Positions 53,738 to 63,745 are shown, counted from the stretch's first letter. The stretch: DNA of 64,000 bases from Fragilaria crotonensis (GCA_022925895.1 JAKSYS010000222.1:20561-84560), one strand, 5' to 3'. The notes: generated by a model from the sequence alone, not told the origin. Numbers and translations are program-made.

Positions 53738-54152
53738 TGCCGCGACAGGACTAGCGAGCGCGATTCGCACACGGGAGTAGCAACGTGAGTTCGTGCGAGT
53801 CACAAGGATTCACAAGACAAAACGGGTGAAACCACGATGGTGTAATCGGATGGAACTGCAATACCGTTCGGTCGGATCTCTCTTGTCTTGGAGTATGTCG
53901 CTAGTACCGTCGCTCTTGTTGTCTATATAGAAGCCTGAAGCCTCAGTACCCTTACGATCGTCGGAGACCGGCAAAGATGCAGATGAGGCAAATAAAGGCT
54001 ATAATAGAAGTTGTGCGGAGTACATAAGGTACTCCGATTAGACTAGCTAACCAACTGCCGGCACTTTAATACTGTCGTTGTCGCTAGTACAACGCAGCAT
54101 AGTATGCTCGGACGTTTCAGACATATAGTGTGATATGTAATGCAGTGACACA
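53738..54152 (-). repeat. 3' LTR of element C (415 bp)
   Basis: Left end TGCCGCGACAGG, right end CAGTGACACA next to CTCCCCCATT. Contains hairpin CGGAGTAC-ataag-GTACTCCG at 54016-54036, and TTCTATATAGAC (TATA-like on the minus strand) at 53922-53933. Confidence 0.88.
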
Positions 54153-54162
54153 CTCCCCCATT

Positions 54163-54318
54163 GTATGCATCCACAAAGGCAAACAATGAGTACACAGGAG
54201 TGCATTCACATATCGAGGATCGACAAGAACCGTAGGCGTTGTCATCGTGAAGGGACCAGGGCACGGCATAGTGTCCCATCATGCGGCGGACGTGGCGATA
54301 GTGAAGCGTTGACCCCAA
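54163..54318 (-). CDS. Element C: C-terminal end of the RNase H polyprotein, cut off by the LINE
   Basis: The minus-strand frame reads GSTLHYRHVRRMMGHYAVPWS and continues toward the polypurine tract with FAFVDAYNGGVCH. Together with the frame ending IPGIINPADALT on the far side of the LINE it forms the normal end of this polyprotein family, so the LINE split the gene at ADALT|KSLG. Confidence 0.75.
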
Positions 54319-54323
54319 AGATT

Positions 54324-54341
54324 TAGTGAGGGCATCCGCGG
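54324..54341. repeat. Target-site duplication of the LINE, left copy (18 bp)
   Basis: TAGTGAGGGCATCCGCGG; the identical 18-mer is at 57576-57593. Confidence 0.92.
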
Positions 54342-54344
54342 TTA

Positions 54345-54977
54345 TTGGAACTCATGCGGTACACGGTGAAGACGGTCTATGGCATATCCGAGAAATCATA
54401 CGGTGGCACACCAGTAGCACCATTGTTTGGCACGGGGCAAGGCAGTGGAGCATCACCAGCGGTTTGGCTCACCTTAGTGGTTTTGATGCTCAATACATTA
54501 GACCGCGTAATACCGGACCGCATCAGCTTTCGATCGGCGGATGGTTCAATCGCTCATAGTAGGTTAGTCGATGCATTTGTCGATGACACAGCTCTGGGAT
54601 TCACGGACGACGGATCTCGATCTTTCGAGGAACTAGTGACGACCCTAGAACAAATAGCACAAACATGGGAGAAAGTATTACATTTCTCCGGCGGCGCGTT
54701 GAATTTGAGCAAATGCTCGTGGTACGCAATGGTTTGGGACTGGCGGAAAGGCCGACCGCAGTTGCGCGAAATATTACCGACTGATAAGGAGGTTCAGTTG
54801 ACTCAAGGATCAGGTTCCATACCAGTGACTATAAAACGACAAGAACTGAATCAGTCCACCAGAATACTGGGAGTTCACCAAACCCGTTGGGAGACTTCAC
54901 GGATCATATTGAGTTCTCAAGACAAAAGCCGATCAACTTTCAAGATATCTAAAGTCTCCCCGACTGCAACCGTCTGA
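54345..54977 (+). CDS. LINE: reverse transcriptase, C-terminal half
   Basis: Begins inside the RT: GTGQGSGASPAVWL (the Q-G motif of block 4), then VDAFVDDTALGF with the catalytic DD, then QTWEKVLHFSGGALNLSKCSWYAM. The N-terminal RT blocks and any endonuclease are missing because of truncation. The frame is lost near 54920 at about RWETSRIILSS; the following piece starts at 55015 in another frame. Confidence 0.85.
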   Translation: MELMRYTVKTVYGISEKSYGGTPVAPLFGTGQGSGASPAVWLTLVVLMLNTLDRVIPDRISFRSADGSIAHSRLVDAFVDDTALGFTDDGSRSFEELVTTLEQIAQTWEKVLHFSGGALNLSKCSWYAMVWDWRKGRPQLREILPTDKEVQLTQGSGSIPVTIKRQELNQSTRILGVHQTRWETSRIILSSQDKSRSTFKISKVSPTATV

Positions 54978-55014
54978 TATCAGAGTTTTCCACAAAACTG
55001 TATACATCCCGGCA

Positions 55015-56172
55015 ATGAAGTATTCACTACCCGCACTGGCAGTTGACGAGGAAGAACTTGGGAAGATCCAGACAAAGATAATTCCGACCATCGTACAACG
55101 ACTCGGACTGAGCAGCAAATTGCCAACAGCAATACGTCACGGACCGATATCAATGGGGGGACTTGGACTCATGGATCTCCGAACGGAATGCGGGATTGAG
55201 ATGTTAAAAACGTTCCGTCACGCGGTTCATCGCAACACAGAAGTGGGAAAGCTTTTCATCCTTCAGGTACAAACATCGCAATTGGAGTCCGGTATTCCGA
55301 ACCCAATACTCGAGGAACCCAACCGTCCGATACCATACCTTACTCCAAACTGGGTGCTATCTATGCGACAGTTTATGTCGAATCATAAGAACATTACCAT
55401 TACACTCACCAACTCAAATGCTCCGACGCTTAACAGTCCAAGAGACAAGTTCATCATGTTCCTCGAGGCATTATCGGCATATACCACCGCTCAGCAAAGA
55501 GACATCAACCTTGTCCGAATGTATCTCCAAGTCTGTACCTTGTCCGACATGACTGATCCACAGAATCCACATCACATAACGCAGTGGGCCATACAGGCCA
55601 ACCGACCAGAAGGCTTCGAATCCCAATCATGTTGGCCACGTCAAAGCGATCCCAGCGCAACCCAACGTCGACTTTGGCGTCGGTACATCACGTCTCAATT
55701 TCTTCGCTACGGCAGGCTCTGGAAACGACCACCAAGAGCGACTCTCAAGGAGCTGAACTCTGATTGCAAACGGGACGAATCGGAGTCCTCGACAGAGGGA
55801 GTTGCAACTCTAATCAAACGACTTCCTCATGGTAAACGACGACTTCTCTCACATATTCAACAGACAGTAACTGACGACACATTATGGAAAGCATTGCGTG
55901 AGAAACAATCCATCACAGTGGCATCTGACGGGGGGCTAAAAGGAAATAAAGGTACGTTTGGGTGGCAAGTGCGATCATCGTCAGACGAGGTCCTAGCCGA
56001 AGGAGCGGGACCCGTTGATGGACCCTTCGACGTGGCAAATTCGACAAGGTGCGAATTGGGAGGCTACGCCTCTGCCCTCCTCTTTTTATCGCTTCTTCAC
56101 CGGGCGTGGGGTGTCGACATAGGTGCAAGCTACGATGGGTCACCGATAGCAAGACGGCAATCTCCAACGTGA
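55015..56172 (+). CDS. LINE: post-RT region and RNase H start
   Basis: 385 codons. The first 200 residues (ALAVDEEELGKIQTKIIPTIVQRLGL, then PISMGGLGLMDLRTECGI) are the conserved thumb/linker of this family. The RNase H core begins at ITVASDGGLKGNKGTFGWQVRS (first catalytic Asp) and continues to RCELGGYASALLFL (catalytic Glu). The frame then shifts near 56130 into the next piece, which overlaps it. Confidence 0.85.
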   Translation: MKYSLPALAVDEEELGKIQTKIIPTIVQRLGLSSKLPTAIRHGPISMGGLGLMDLRTECGIEMLKTFRHAVHRNTEVGKLFILQVQTSQLESGIPNPILEEPNRPIPYLTPNWVLSMRQFMSNHKNITITLTNSNAPTLNSPRDKFIMFLEALSAYTTAQQRDINLVRMYLQVCTLSDMTDPQNPHHITQWAIQANRPEGFESQSCWPRQSDPSATQRRLWRRYITSQFLRYGRLWKRPPRATLKELNSDCKRDESESSTEGVATLIKRLPHGKRRLLSHIQQTVTDDTLWKALREKQSITVASDGGLKGNKGTFGWQVRSSSDEVLAEGAGPVDGPFDVANSTRCELGGYASALLFLSLLHRAWGVDIGASYDGSPIARRQSPT

Positions 56173-57410
56173 CAAAACAACTACACCCAGAAGCAAATCG
56201 GAGCACTAAACAACCAGACAATGCCGACTATCTGGCGATCATAAAGGCCGGTAATAGGAGTATCCGAAGAATAGCAAAACCAGTGTGGATAAAAGGGCAT
56301 CAGACAGTACCAACGGCAGGCGCTATATCTACCCGCAGAACCCAGGACATAATTAGCAACAACCGCGCCGACTACCTTGCAACATGGTACCGCGATCAGT
56401 CAGGAAAGAGGCAAGCAAGGGAACGAACAGATCACGTTGACGAAGCACAGATCTCAATTTCAATTAACGGAAAACGGTTGGTAAGCCAAGTGGAGTCCTG
56501 CATACGATATCATATCAACGGTTATCATCTTCGACTATATATACAGGCAAAGAATAGGTGGAGCAACACCACGTGGGATAAACTGGATTTAGAGGGATTG
56601 GGAGCCTATCATACCAAGTTACCTGCAAACGCTCAAATTACGCATACGAAGTTCATGTTCGATCAATGGCACACAGGCGACAGAAGACATAAAGTTTCGG
56701 CGATCAAAGACAACACCCTGTTACTGTGTCCATGCTGCCGAGGAGAACTCGAAACGACAACTCACGTTCTCCAATGTAAAGCAAATCCCGAACGAACGAC
56801 CAGCATAAAAGCGTTCAGAACTACCATGGCAAAACAGGAGTACCATCCTGTCTTCCGAGTCCTAATGATCAGCGTGCTCGCTTGGCTCAACAAGGAGACT
56901 GACGTGATCGATCTAGCGGAATTTCCATCAAAATTTCGGCTAGGGTTACAACAGGCATTACAGGATCAGGACAAACTCGGGTGGGAACAGGCGATCAAAG
57001 GCTTCGTGAGTGTGGAATGGCGACACTTATTGACTTTAGGCATGGGGGATAACGAGAGCGAACCGGCGAGAGTGGGGATGCAAAGACTGCGGTTCGTGCT
57101 GAAGACTTTCAGTCAATTAGCATCATCATTGTGGACGGCGAGGAATCAAGCGCACGGGACAACAGAGGAAGGTATGAAGGCCATCAGACAGGAGGAGGTA
57201 GCTGAAATCAGCCGGATGTACCAACAACCAGAGCTGATATCGGCAACTGATCGTCACTACTGCGAGCAACCATTGAGTGCGATACTGAAGAAATCACCAG
57301 CGTCGCGCAGACGCTGGCTCAGATACATGAGAATGGCGAGGGCAAGGTTCACAAGGGACGGAAAAAGGCAAATGTTAATAACGTCATTCTTCAGGGTCAA
57401 TCACAGTTGA
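56130..57410 (+). CDS. LINE: RNase H end and CCHC-type C-terminus
   Basis: The open frame extends from 56049 but the homologous part starts near 56130: WVTDSKTAISNV (third RNase H Asp region), then RRIAKPVWIKGHQ. A zinc-knuckle-like CPCCRGELETTTHVLQC lies around 56735-56785, the C-X2-C-X8-H-X4-C arrangement usual at LINE C-termini. Stop at 57410, followed by a 150-bp 3' UTR with the tail. Confidence 0.82.
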   Translation, partial: LRWVTDSKTAISNVTKQLHPEANRSTKQPDNADYLAIIKAGNRSIRRIAKPVWIKGHQTVPTAGAISTRRTQDIISNNRADYLATWYRDQSGKRQARERTDHVDEAQISISINGKRLVSQVESCIRYHINGYHLRLYIQAKNRWSNTTWDKLDLEGLGAYHTKLPANAQITHTKFMFDQWHTGDRRHKVSAIKDNTLLLCPCCRGELETTTHVLQCKANPERTTSIKAFRTTMAKQEYHPVFRVLMISVLAWLNKETDVIDLAEFPSKFRLGLQQALQDQDKLGWEQAIKGFVSVEWRHLLTLGMGDNESEPARVGMQRLRFVLKTFSQLASSLWTARNQAHGTTEEGMKAIRQEEVAEISRMYQQPELISATDRHYCEQPLSAILKKSPASRRRWLRYMRMARARFTRDGKRQMLITSFFRVNHS

Positions 57411-57575
57411 GTCAGTCACGGACGGTAACGGGACTCAATTCACATGAGGGTTAGGTATTAGATAAGTTGCCGCGATTCCGCACCGCGGTCTCGCCACAAC
57501 GGGGTACACTCATCGGCCTTGACAAAAGACCGTTGGCGGTGACAACCCTATAATTAGGTTTGATTTATTTATTTA

Positions 57576-57593
57576 TAGTGAGGGCATCCGCGG
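57576..57593. repeat. Target-site duplication of the LINE, right copy
   Basis: TAGTGAGGGCATCCGCGG, identical to 54324-54341. Confidence 0.92.
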
Positions 57594-58443
57594 GGTTGAT
57601 AATACCGGGGATATGGCAAAGGATGATATCGCCATTCGACTTCCACTCTTGGATGGCAAAGTGCTGAATGTCGATGTGACGAGCTCGAGGAGTTGGGCGA
57701 CTGGCGTTGATCATAAGAATGGCGGCTTCATTGTCCTCGTATAAAACGGTTGGCCCGGATTGAGTGTAGTCGAGTTCATGTAAGATAGAACGGAGATACT
57801 TTGCAATCTTGGCGGCATGGACAGCAGCAATAAACTCAGCTTCGGTAGAACTGGTGGACACAGTCGACTGCACCTTCGATTTGTACGCAATGGGTCCGCC
57901 ACAGAGCATGAACACAAGACCAGTTATGGATCGTCGAGTCGTCAAATCGGTGGCGTGGGCGGCATCGACATATCCGGCGAGAGTGGTGGGCAAAAGCGGT
58001 TGCGGAAAACTTGGTAGGTCGGGGTCAGAGGTCAGAGCGACAAAAGTCCCCATAGGCAAAGAGAGGATGGGGGTCGGTCGCCAATATAGGAGACCCCAAT
58101 CTTTCGTCATTCGAAGATACCGAGCGAGACGTCGAAGAGAATCGAAATGAATCTTGTTTGGGTGATCTGAGAATCGTGCGAGCAAAGTGACAGCGAAACC
58201 AATATCGATACGGGCCACAACATAGATGTAGATAACAGCTCCGAGAACGCTTCGATATACAAATCCGGCGGCGGTCTCGAACTCTTGCAAAGTACTCGCG
58301 TCAGCATTAGCGTTAGCCTCGTAGTCTGAGAAGAGTTGCGGGATCGTCGAGAGCGAGAGGTTCAATAGGCTTCTCGCTGGATTCGTTTGATGCTGCGGAC
58401 GACCATCCGTAGTGTGTGAGGAATTTATCAATATAGGATTCAC
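57594..58443 (-). CDS. Element C: RNase H
   Basis: Homologous to the RNase H of element A: YVDAAHATDLTTRRSITGL, then CGGPIAYKSKVQSTVSTSS, then EAEFIAAVHAAKIAKYLRSIL, then EDNEAAILMINASRPTPRARHIDI and the end IPGIINPADALT, after which the LINE begins. The frame is shifted by one relative to the RT piece, near 58390. Confidence 0.85.
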
Positions 58444-60337
58444 ACGTTATCTGAATGTACTGTCGGGTCTGTTTTACGTCGATACCGTTAAACGAGCTAA
58501 GTACCCCTTCGTCGCGGAGATCAATCTTGTCTTCGGAGCAAATGATTGCCACTAGTTTGCGGATGGAATCGGCGTTAACGCAACCGATGGCAAGATCATC
58601 CACTTGTCGCGAAATGAGCATCTTGAATCCATCAAAACTGCCGGTGTAGATGCTACGTTCATGCGTCGTTGAAACGAATCCGTGTCGGGATAAGACTTTA
58701 TTGAGGAAACGTTCCCATAAGGAGCCGGATTCGGGATGGCCTTGTAGTGCGTGTTGAACTGGAAGCACATGGTCGCGAGAGATGTCTATTCCATAAGTTG
58801 TCGCGTACCAGTCGGCGTATTGTTCATCGATATAAACGAAGGTTGGTTGGTCCGGCGGAGGTGAGTTGGCGTAGGCGTTCGTAGCGTCAACTTTGATGAT
58901 GAGATATCCTTCGTTGGCGCACAGGGCAAAGAAGAGGCGCATAATCGGTTGCTCAATGCATGACGAGTATGTGTTGGCAAGTTTCAATTCGGGTGCTGCG
59001 CGAGGAGATCCGTCACAACAGTTGCGTGCCTTCCTTGTTCCGTCGGACTTGATCGAATAGTTCCAATGTTGTCGAAGGATGATGGCGCCGGGAGGCGGAT
59101 GAACCGGGGAGCCATACATTTCTTGTTTCGCCATGGAGTCGAGTTGTTTCGATTCCGCTTGGAGCCAGTCGTTCCAGTTGGAGAGTCGTTTGAGTTTACG
59201 ACGAGTGAATCCACCAAGCGCTTGCTCTTCCGTGGTCCCAAAAACAGTAGTATTAAGAGAACGCATCATGATGAGAATCTGGTCATGTGACATGGGCTCA
59301 TGAATGGTAGCGTACCCGGGCTCCGGTGCTGCTGGGATGGGGACAGGAAGAGGAGGGTCGAGAATGGTCGAACGCAGAGAGTTGATGACGGACAGCTGGT
59401 CAACTGAAAGATGGATAGGGTCGTCGCGTGGGCGATTGTGAACAGGAATGTAACGGTCGGGAGCAAACACGATGGTGACAGACGGGGCGTCGGAGGCGGC
59501 CACGGACATCAACGCGGTGACAATCGAATCGCAGGAAAAGACCGGGGTATCATTCACGGAAACGATGAAAGCACCAATATATTTGCGACGGACGTTGCGA
59601 ATACGAGCCGCCGTAGAACTGGCGACGATGCCGGAAACATATCCGCGTTTGCGGATGTGACAAGCCGTGATGTCAAAGCCAAGTGAGGGATGGTCACATT
59701 TAATGAGTTGAGTGACGGTGTCCAACCGATTGAAGGGATCATCGCTGACCTCGAGATTCAAAGGGGACAAAACAGGACGCTCGGCGGGAATGGAACCATC
59801 GAGAGAGAGGTGGCGGAGCGCGAGGACATCCGGCGGGGCATCCGTATGAAGGTCATTCATACCTTCATCAAAACGCGCATGAGTGGCAGTTTTGACGACG
59901 GCGCTGTGCAAGTCATAATAGTAGAGGACTTTCAGGGTACGGGAGTAGCCCAGAAAAATGCCGAGGCGCGAATTGGGAACGACACGACCATAGCGAGCCG
60001 TGGTAGGGCGTACATGGACACGGCATCCGAACGTACGAAGTTTGGATAAATCGGGGAGTTCACCGCCGCACATCTCATGGGGACTGGAAGGGCGTGAGCC
60101 GCGTGGGACAAAATTGTACAAGCGGACATAGTGATAAAAGGCATATGGCCAGAAAGCAGGACGGAGAGCCGCGCCAGATAACATAGCACGAAGTGCGTTC
60201 CCAATAGTTTGATGGGGGCGCTCTCCTGGGCCATTTTGGTGAGAGGAATCCGGACCAGTGAGCTGAACTTGGTATCCAAAATTGGCGAATGTCTCTCGAA
60301 TCTCGTGGCATTTACCGAGTTCACCCCCACCGTCCAT
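58313..60337 (-). CDS. Element C: integrase C-terminal half and reverse transcriptase
   Basis: 674 codons. Starts at the second integrase Asp (MDGGGELGKC), then GPGERPHQTIGNALRAML (catalytic Glu), then FVPRGSRPSSPHEMCG, then the spacer GYVSGIVASSTAARIRNV that is uninterrupted here, unlike in element A. RT: IIKVDATNAYANSPP, VQHALQGHPESGSLWERF and SRQVDDLAIG (Q-V-D-D again). It shows the true fusion of integrase and RT in this family, so the shifts in element A are lesions. Confidence 0.88.
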   Translation of the reverse strand: MDGGGELGKCHEIRETFANFGYQVQLTGPDSSHQNGPGERPHQTIGNALRAMLSGAALRPAFWPYAFYHYVRLYNFVPRGSRPSSPHEMCGGELPDLSKLRTFGCRVHVRPTTARYGRVVPNSRLGIFLGYSRTLKVLYYYDLHSAVVKTATHARFDEGMNDLHTDAPPDVLALRHLSLDGSIPAERPVLSPLNLEVSDDPFNRLDTVTQLIKCDHPSLGFDITACHIRKRGYVSGIVASSTAARIRNVRRKYIGAFIVSVNDTPVFSCDSIVTALMSVAASDAPSVTIVFAPDRYIPVHNRPRDDPIHLSVDQLSVINSLRSTILDPPLPVPIPAAPEPGYATIHEPMSHDQILIMMRSLNTTVFGTTEEQALGGFTRRKLKRLSNWNDWLQAESKQLDSMAKQEMYGSPVHPPPGAIILRQHWNYSIKSDGTRKARNCCDGSPRAAPELKLANTYSSCIEQPIMRLFFALCANEGYLIIKVDATNAYANSPPPDQPTFVYIDEQYADWYATTYGIDISRDHVLPVQHALQGHPESGSLWERFLNKVLSRHGFVSTTHERSIYTGSFDGFKMLISRQVDDLAIGCVNADSIRKLVAIICSEDKIDLRDEGVLSSFNGIDVKQTRQYIQITCESYIDKFLTHYGWSSAASNESSEKPIEPLALDDPATLLRLRG

Positions 60338-60387
60338 GCGAACATATTTGCCGAGACAAGCCGGGGTATTATTGGCGAGCCAGCGGT

Positions 60388-60904
60388 TTAACCAATCAAC
60401 AGGGGAGCTTTGGTTGCGAAAGCACGACCATAGATACGCCCACTGAAGTGATCAGTGAGCAGAACGTAGCACGTTTCACCATTGAGGCCCACGAGGTTAT
60501 CGAAGCGCAGAGTCGGAACTCTTCTGAACCATGAACGCGAAGTCAATAGAGAGCCCTTGGAGGCATTGCGTTGCAACCATGATAGATATAGAGCCACGAG
60601 GAGCTTTGCGGAGTTTGGCAGCAAGACAAACGGCGCAATTGTCGGTGATATCGGGCATGGGAAGCGCTGGCAGGCCGCGAGTATGACGATGAAGCTCGGA
60701 CAAACGTCGGAAGTTGAGGTGACCGAGACGTTGATGCCATAGCAAAGAGGGCAGGACGGCTGAGGCTGCCGACAAGGAGATCATGGGTGACGGAAGAGAA
60801 CTCGGGGTATCGATCCAGAGAATGAAGCAGAGACAGGGAAGCAACGGGCGTGGGGAACGTGAGGGACAACGGAGCAAGGGACGTGGTGGAGATGGCGCTC
60901 GCAA
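60388..60904 (-). pseudogene. Element C: integrase N-terminal part, disrupted
   Basis: The zinc-binding HQRLGHLNFRRLSELHRHTRGL...CAVCLAAKLRKAP lies in one frame down to GLSIDF. Then about 38 bp unrelated to element A (60497-60535, reading AFMVQKSSDSALR to a stop) separate it from GETCYVLLTDHFSGRIYGRAF in another frame. A further shift near 60390 precedes the Asp of RMDGGGE. So integrase is inactive in this copy. Confidence 0.75.
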
Positions 60905-62015
60905 CGTAGCGATCGGCGGAACGTGGAAGAGCTGCCGATTGTTCGGCGGTGGTTGGGATATACAACGCAGGTGTAAATGTCAATCCACCGCGGAGATGTG
61001 TGGGTTGCAGATGAACGAACGTATCGAATGTGAGGGCCGTAGGGTTTCGGTGCGGAAAGCGAATGAAACCGGTGTCGTTATCCGAACTCGTCATGCTGTA
61101 GCTCACAGCGGCCAGTTGTTTCGCGATCGCACAGTGGCTGATGATCACTCCGGGGATCGTCTCGGTGTGATAGGTGCGAACGAATAAGCAGCATGGTGTT
61201 GGTATGACTGCATCCGATGACGTCATGGGCGGCTGAGATGGCAAACGATAAGCAGGGACGCGGAGATACCCGACGCCGCTGGGGTGATGCAGGTGACTAC
61301 CAGCATCAAAGAGACGGATACGTGTTTGATGTGGTAAGAGGGGGCGGTATGCGTAGAGCAAAGTAGCATCACTGGTGGTACACGCCATGGAGCCACTGTC
61401 GGCGTGTGCATAAACGGCACGAGCCTCGGAATCATACGTGCCGACCAAGCGTCGGAGCAGAAAATCGTCATGGTCAAACGGTGCGTTCTCGAGGGAGAGA
61501 TCATCGAGTTGGAGGGACGGCGCGTTGACGGAATCAAACATCGGGGACTGCAGAGAGGGGATGAAACACGTACGTAGGTCGACGTCGGAGAAGCAGACCT
61601 CAAAATCCTCGTTATCAAGATCAATACGTGAACCACGGACAGCGTTAACTTGGTAGCCATGTTTAGACTCGAGGTCATCGTGTTCCTGTTCGGCAAGCAT
61701 GAGAACATTACTATCAACGGGGTCGATAGGAACATTGTCATGATCCGATGATGATATCAGACTACGAACGGCACTGGGACGTGGGCGCGCATCGCGACCG
61801 TTATTGATGCGACTGCGGAATTGGGAGTGCGCCGACGCAACCTGTGCACGCAATTGAGGATGACGTTGTGCCAAACTCTCGGCCACGATGTAGTCGACGA
61901 ATCGATTACAGTCTGTCAGAGTATGGCCGGGTTGCTGGCATCCCAGACAGACCGCAGAGTTCGCCTGATTCGTAGACATAGCATGTACGAGGAGGTTGAT
62001 CTCATTATCACCCAA
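60740..62015 (-). CDS. Element C: gag C-terminus and protease
   Basis: Knuckle CLGCQQPGHTLTDC just after the start, then an acidic linker, then the protease site AHADSGSMACTTSDATLLYAYRPL (DSG catalytic triplet intact, unlike DNG in element A) and RIRLFDAGSHLHHPSGVGYLRVP. The frame is separated from gag by a shift near 62020 and from integrase by one near 60740. In element A the same regions are in one frame, so these are lesions or sequence errors. Confidence 0.82.
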
Positions 62016-63673
62016 CGTGATGTCGGTACCGTGGAGGAATTCGTCCGTAGGGGGACGGTTTCGATGCGACGAATAGTTGGTGTAGAATTGGAGAACCGAT
62101 CACGCGCGTTTGATGGGGCAGAAGAAGTTGTCACATCACGTCCGATCTCAGTCGCATATTGCATGAAGGATGTGGCGAGTTGCGACATGGATAGGTGGAA
62201 CGGCAAAACACCTTCGTGACGACCGGTGCGGCGATCACGTTCGACGAGGCGGCGGAACTCAGAACGCCATTCGGTACTCAAGTTGCGCACGCTCAAATCC
62301 AAAGCTTCGGTCTCGGTATAATTTCGACCAGCAATGCGCTCTCGTGCCAAAAAGTCATGCAAGCGACGGAGATAGACACTGAAAGTCTCTGAACGTCGTT
62401 GTCGGGGTATTTCGGTGACGGTATAGATGACCGATTGTAGGCGTGGGTGGTGAAGACGAAGGAAGGAGTAAATGGCATCATATCCCGCGTTGGCGGAACA
62501 TCCTTGTATCGCACTATGCTCACGGCTATCGTTCGGGAATACCGTCTCAGCCGATAATACACCATAGAGGAGCGAAGACATGAATGCTTCTTGGTTTCGC
62601 ACCGATGCTGGGAGGAGGGTCCACCAAGAACCATGCACATTGTCTTCTTGTACCGACTCGTAAGGAGGGCACCAGATTCCCCATTGCAGACAAGTAGCAC
62701 AAAACAGTTTATACCAGTGTATGAAAGAGTCTTGGCGACTGGAATCAAAACGCTGGAATGCCGCTTTCCTGAAGTCTTTATAACGTACTTCCGACGACAT
62801 GAATTGTTGCATGTACTCCTCAAACGATTCTGATCCGTAACGGAGGATGGTCGTTGCAGATGTTGCAGTTCGACCGGATAGATTCGTCGTATGTGTTCGA
62901 GGTGTACCGGTGTTGCGATCTTGAAACAACGTGCGTTGTTCCGGGGAATCGTCATGCACACGAACATGTCGACGCTGAGGTTCACGACGATCGTTACTGT
63001 CTTGAGATCCGTCAGGTGCTAGTTGTACTGGCAATCCTCTGAAGTGTGTCCCAGCGGTGGGTGCCGGTGTTGGATTTTCAACGTTGACGTCAACGGGATC
63101 ATCAAGAAGAGGCGCAAGAGATCCTCCGAATTGTAGATCCGTGGCGATGCGGGCTTGAGGTGCGACGGTATCCGTCACTTCCTGAGAGCGGGTCTCTGAT
63201 AATCCGACCGCTGACTCATTTCCACTTGTACTCTCGACTCGTCCCCCAACCATGGATGGTACCGTGGTTGATCGGTTCTCCCGGTTTGGGAGGCCGGACT
63301 CTGGTACCATAAATCGGATGAGGATGGGGATCGATACGGGTTCCAACGCATTTGGGCGACTGCGTAAAGTCTGCCTGATCAGGCGTAGGAGCGCGGGTTT
63401 CCGGAGCGATAGGATATCTCCGTTCGCTCGGCGGTGGAACGTCGCGAATCCAGCGTCAAAAAGGGGCGATACCGATTGGTCCTCAAGCCATGTGGTATCC
63501 TCGAGTTGTTGCGTTATATACGCACGCAGAGTGTCGAGATAGTCGTCCTTTAGGAGGGATGATGTGACATCGTAGATCTCTGTGAGCGGTAATTCAGCAA
63601 TAGGACAATCGTCGATGTCCACCGTGAGAATAACGAAGTCGTCGTCGTGATTCGACTCCTCAAAGACCGACAT
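62015..63673 (-). CDS. Element C: gag
   Basis: Starts MSVFEESNHDDDFVILTVDIDDCPIAELPLTEIYDV, the N-terminal domain shared with elements A and B2. A Ser/Thr/Pro-rich variable stretch follows, then the capsid-like part (SSEVRYKDFRKAAFQRFDSSR, FIHWYKLFCATCLQWGIW) and the HDFLARERIAGRNYTETEALDLSVRNL segment conserved in A. The homologous frame ends near 62015 just before the CCHC knuckle; beyond that the frame (to 61916) is out of register. Confidence 0.88.
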
Positions 63674-63730
63674 GCTGATTATCTTCGTTAAGGATAGTTT
63701 GATCAGCCACTAGGATTAGTACTCGTTGTA

Positions 63731-63745
63731 CTTGGGCTCATAACC
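63731..63745 (-). promoter_or_regulatory. Primer-binding site of element C
   Basis: Minus strand GGTTATGAGCCCAAG directly inside the 5' LTR; same tRNA-Met anticodon-arm complement as in A and B2. Confidence 0.75.

Larger units (their letters stand above)
54342..57575 (+). mobile_element. 5'-truncated non-LTR retrotransposon (LINE) inserted in element C
   Basis: 3,234 bp flanked by an 18-bp direct repeat. It starts in the middle of the reverse transcriptase, typical of incomplete target-primed reverse transcription, and ends in a (TTTA)n-like tail (57561-57575). Three coding pieces follow in plus orientation: RT, a linker with RNase H, and a C-terminal CCHC region. An RNase H domain in a LINE of this type, with a SGGALNLSKCSWY motif after the RT palm, is characteristic of a group frequent in stramenopiles. 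Confidence 0.93.

Noticed and set aside
61916-62040. Possible programmed frameshift between gag and pol in element C
   Set aside because: In element A gag and the same downstream region are in one frame, so the shift is a lesion or error, not a programmed site.
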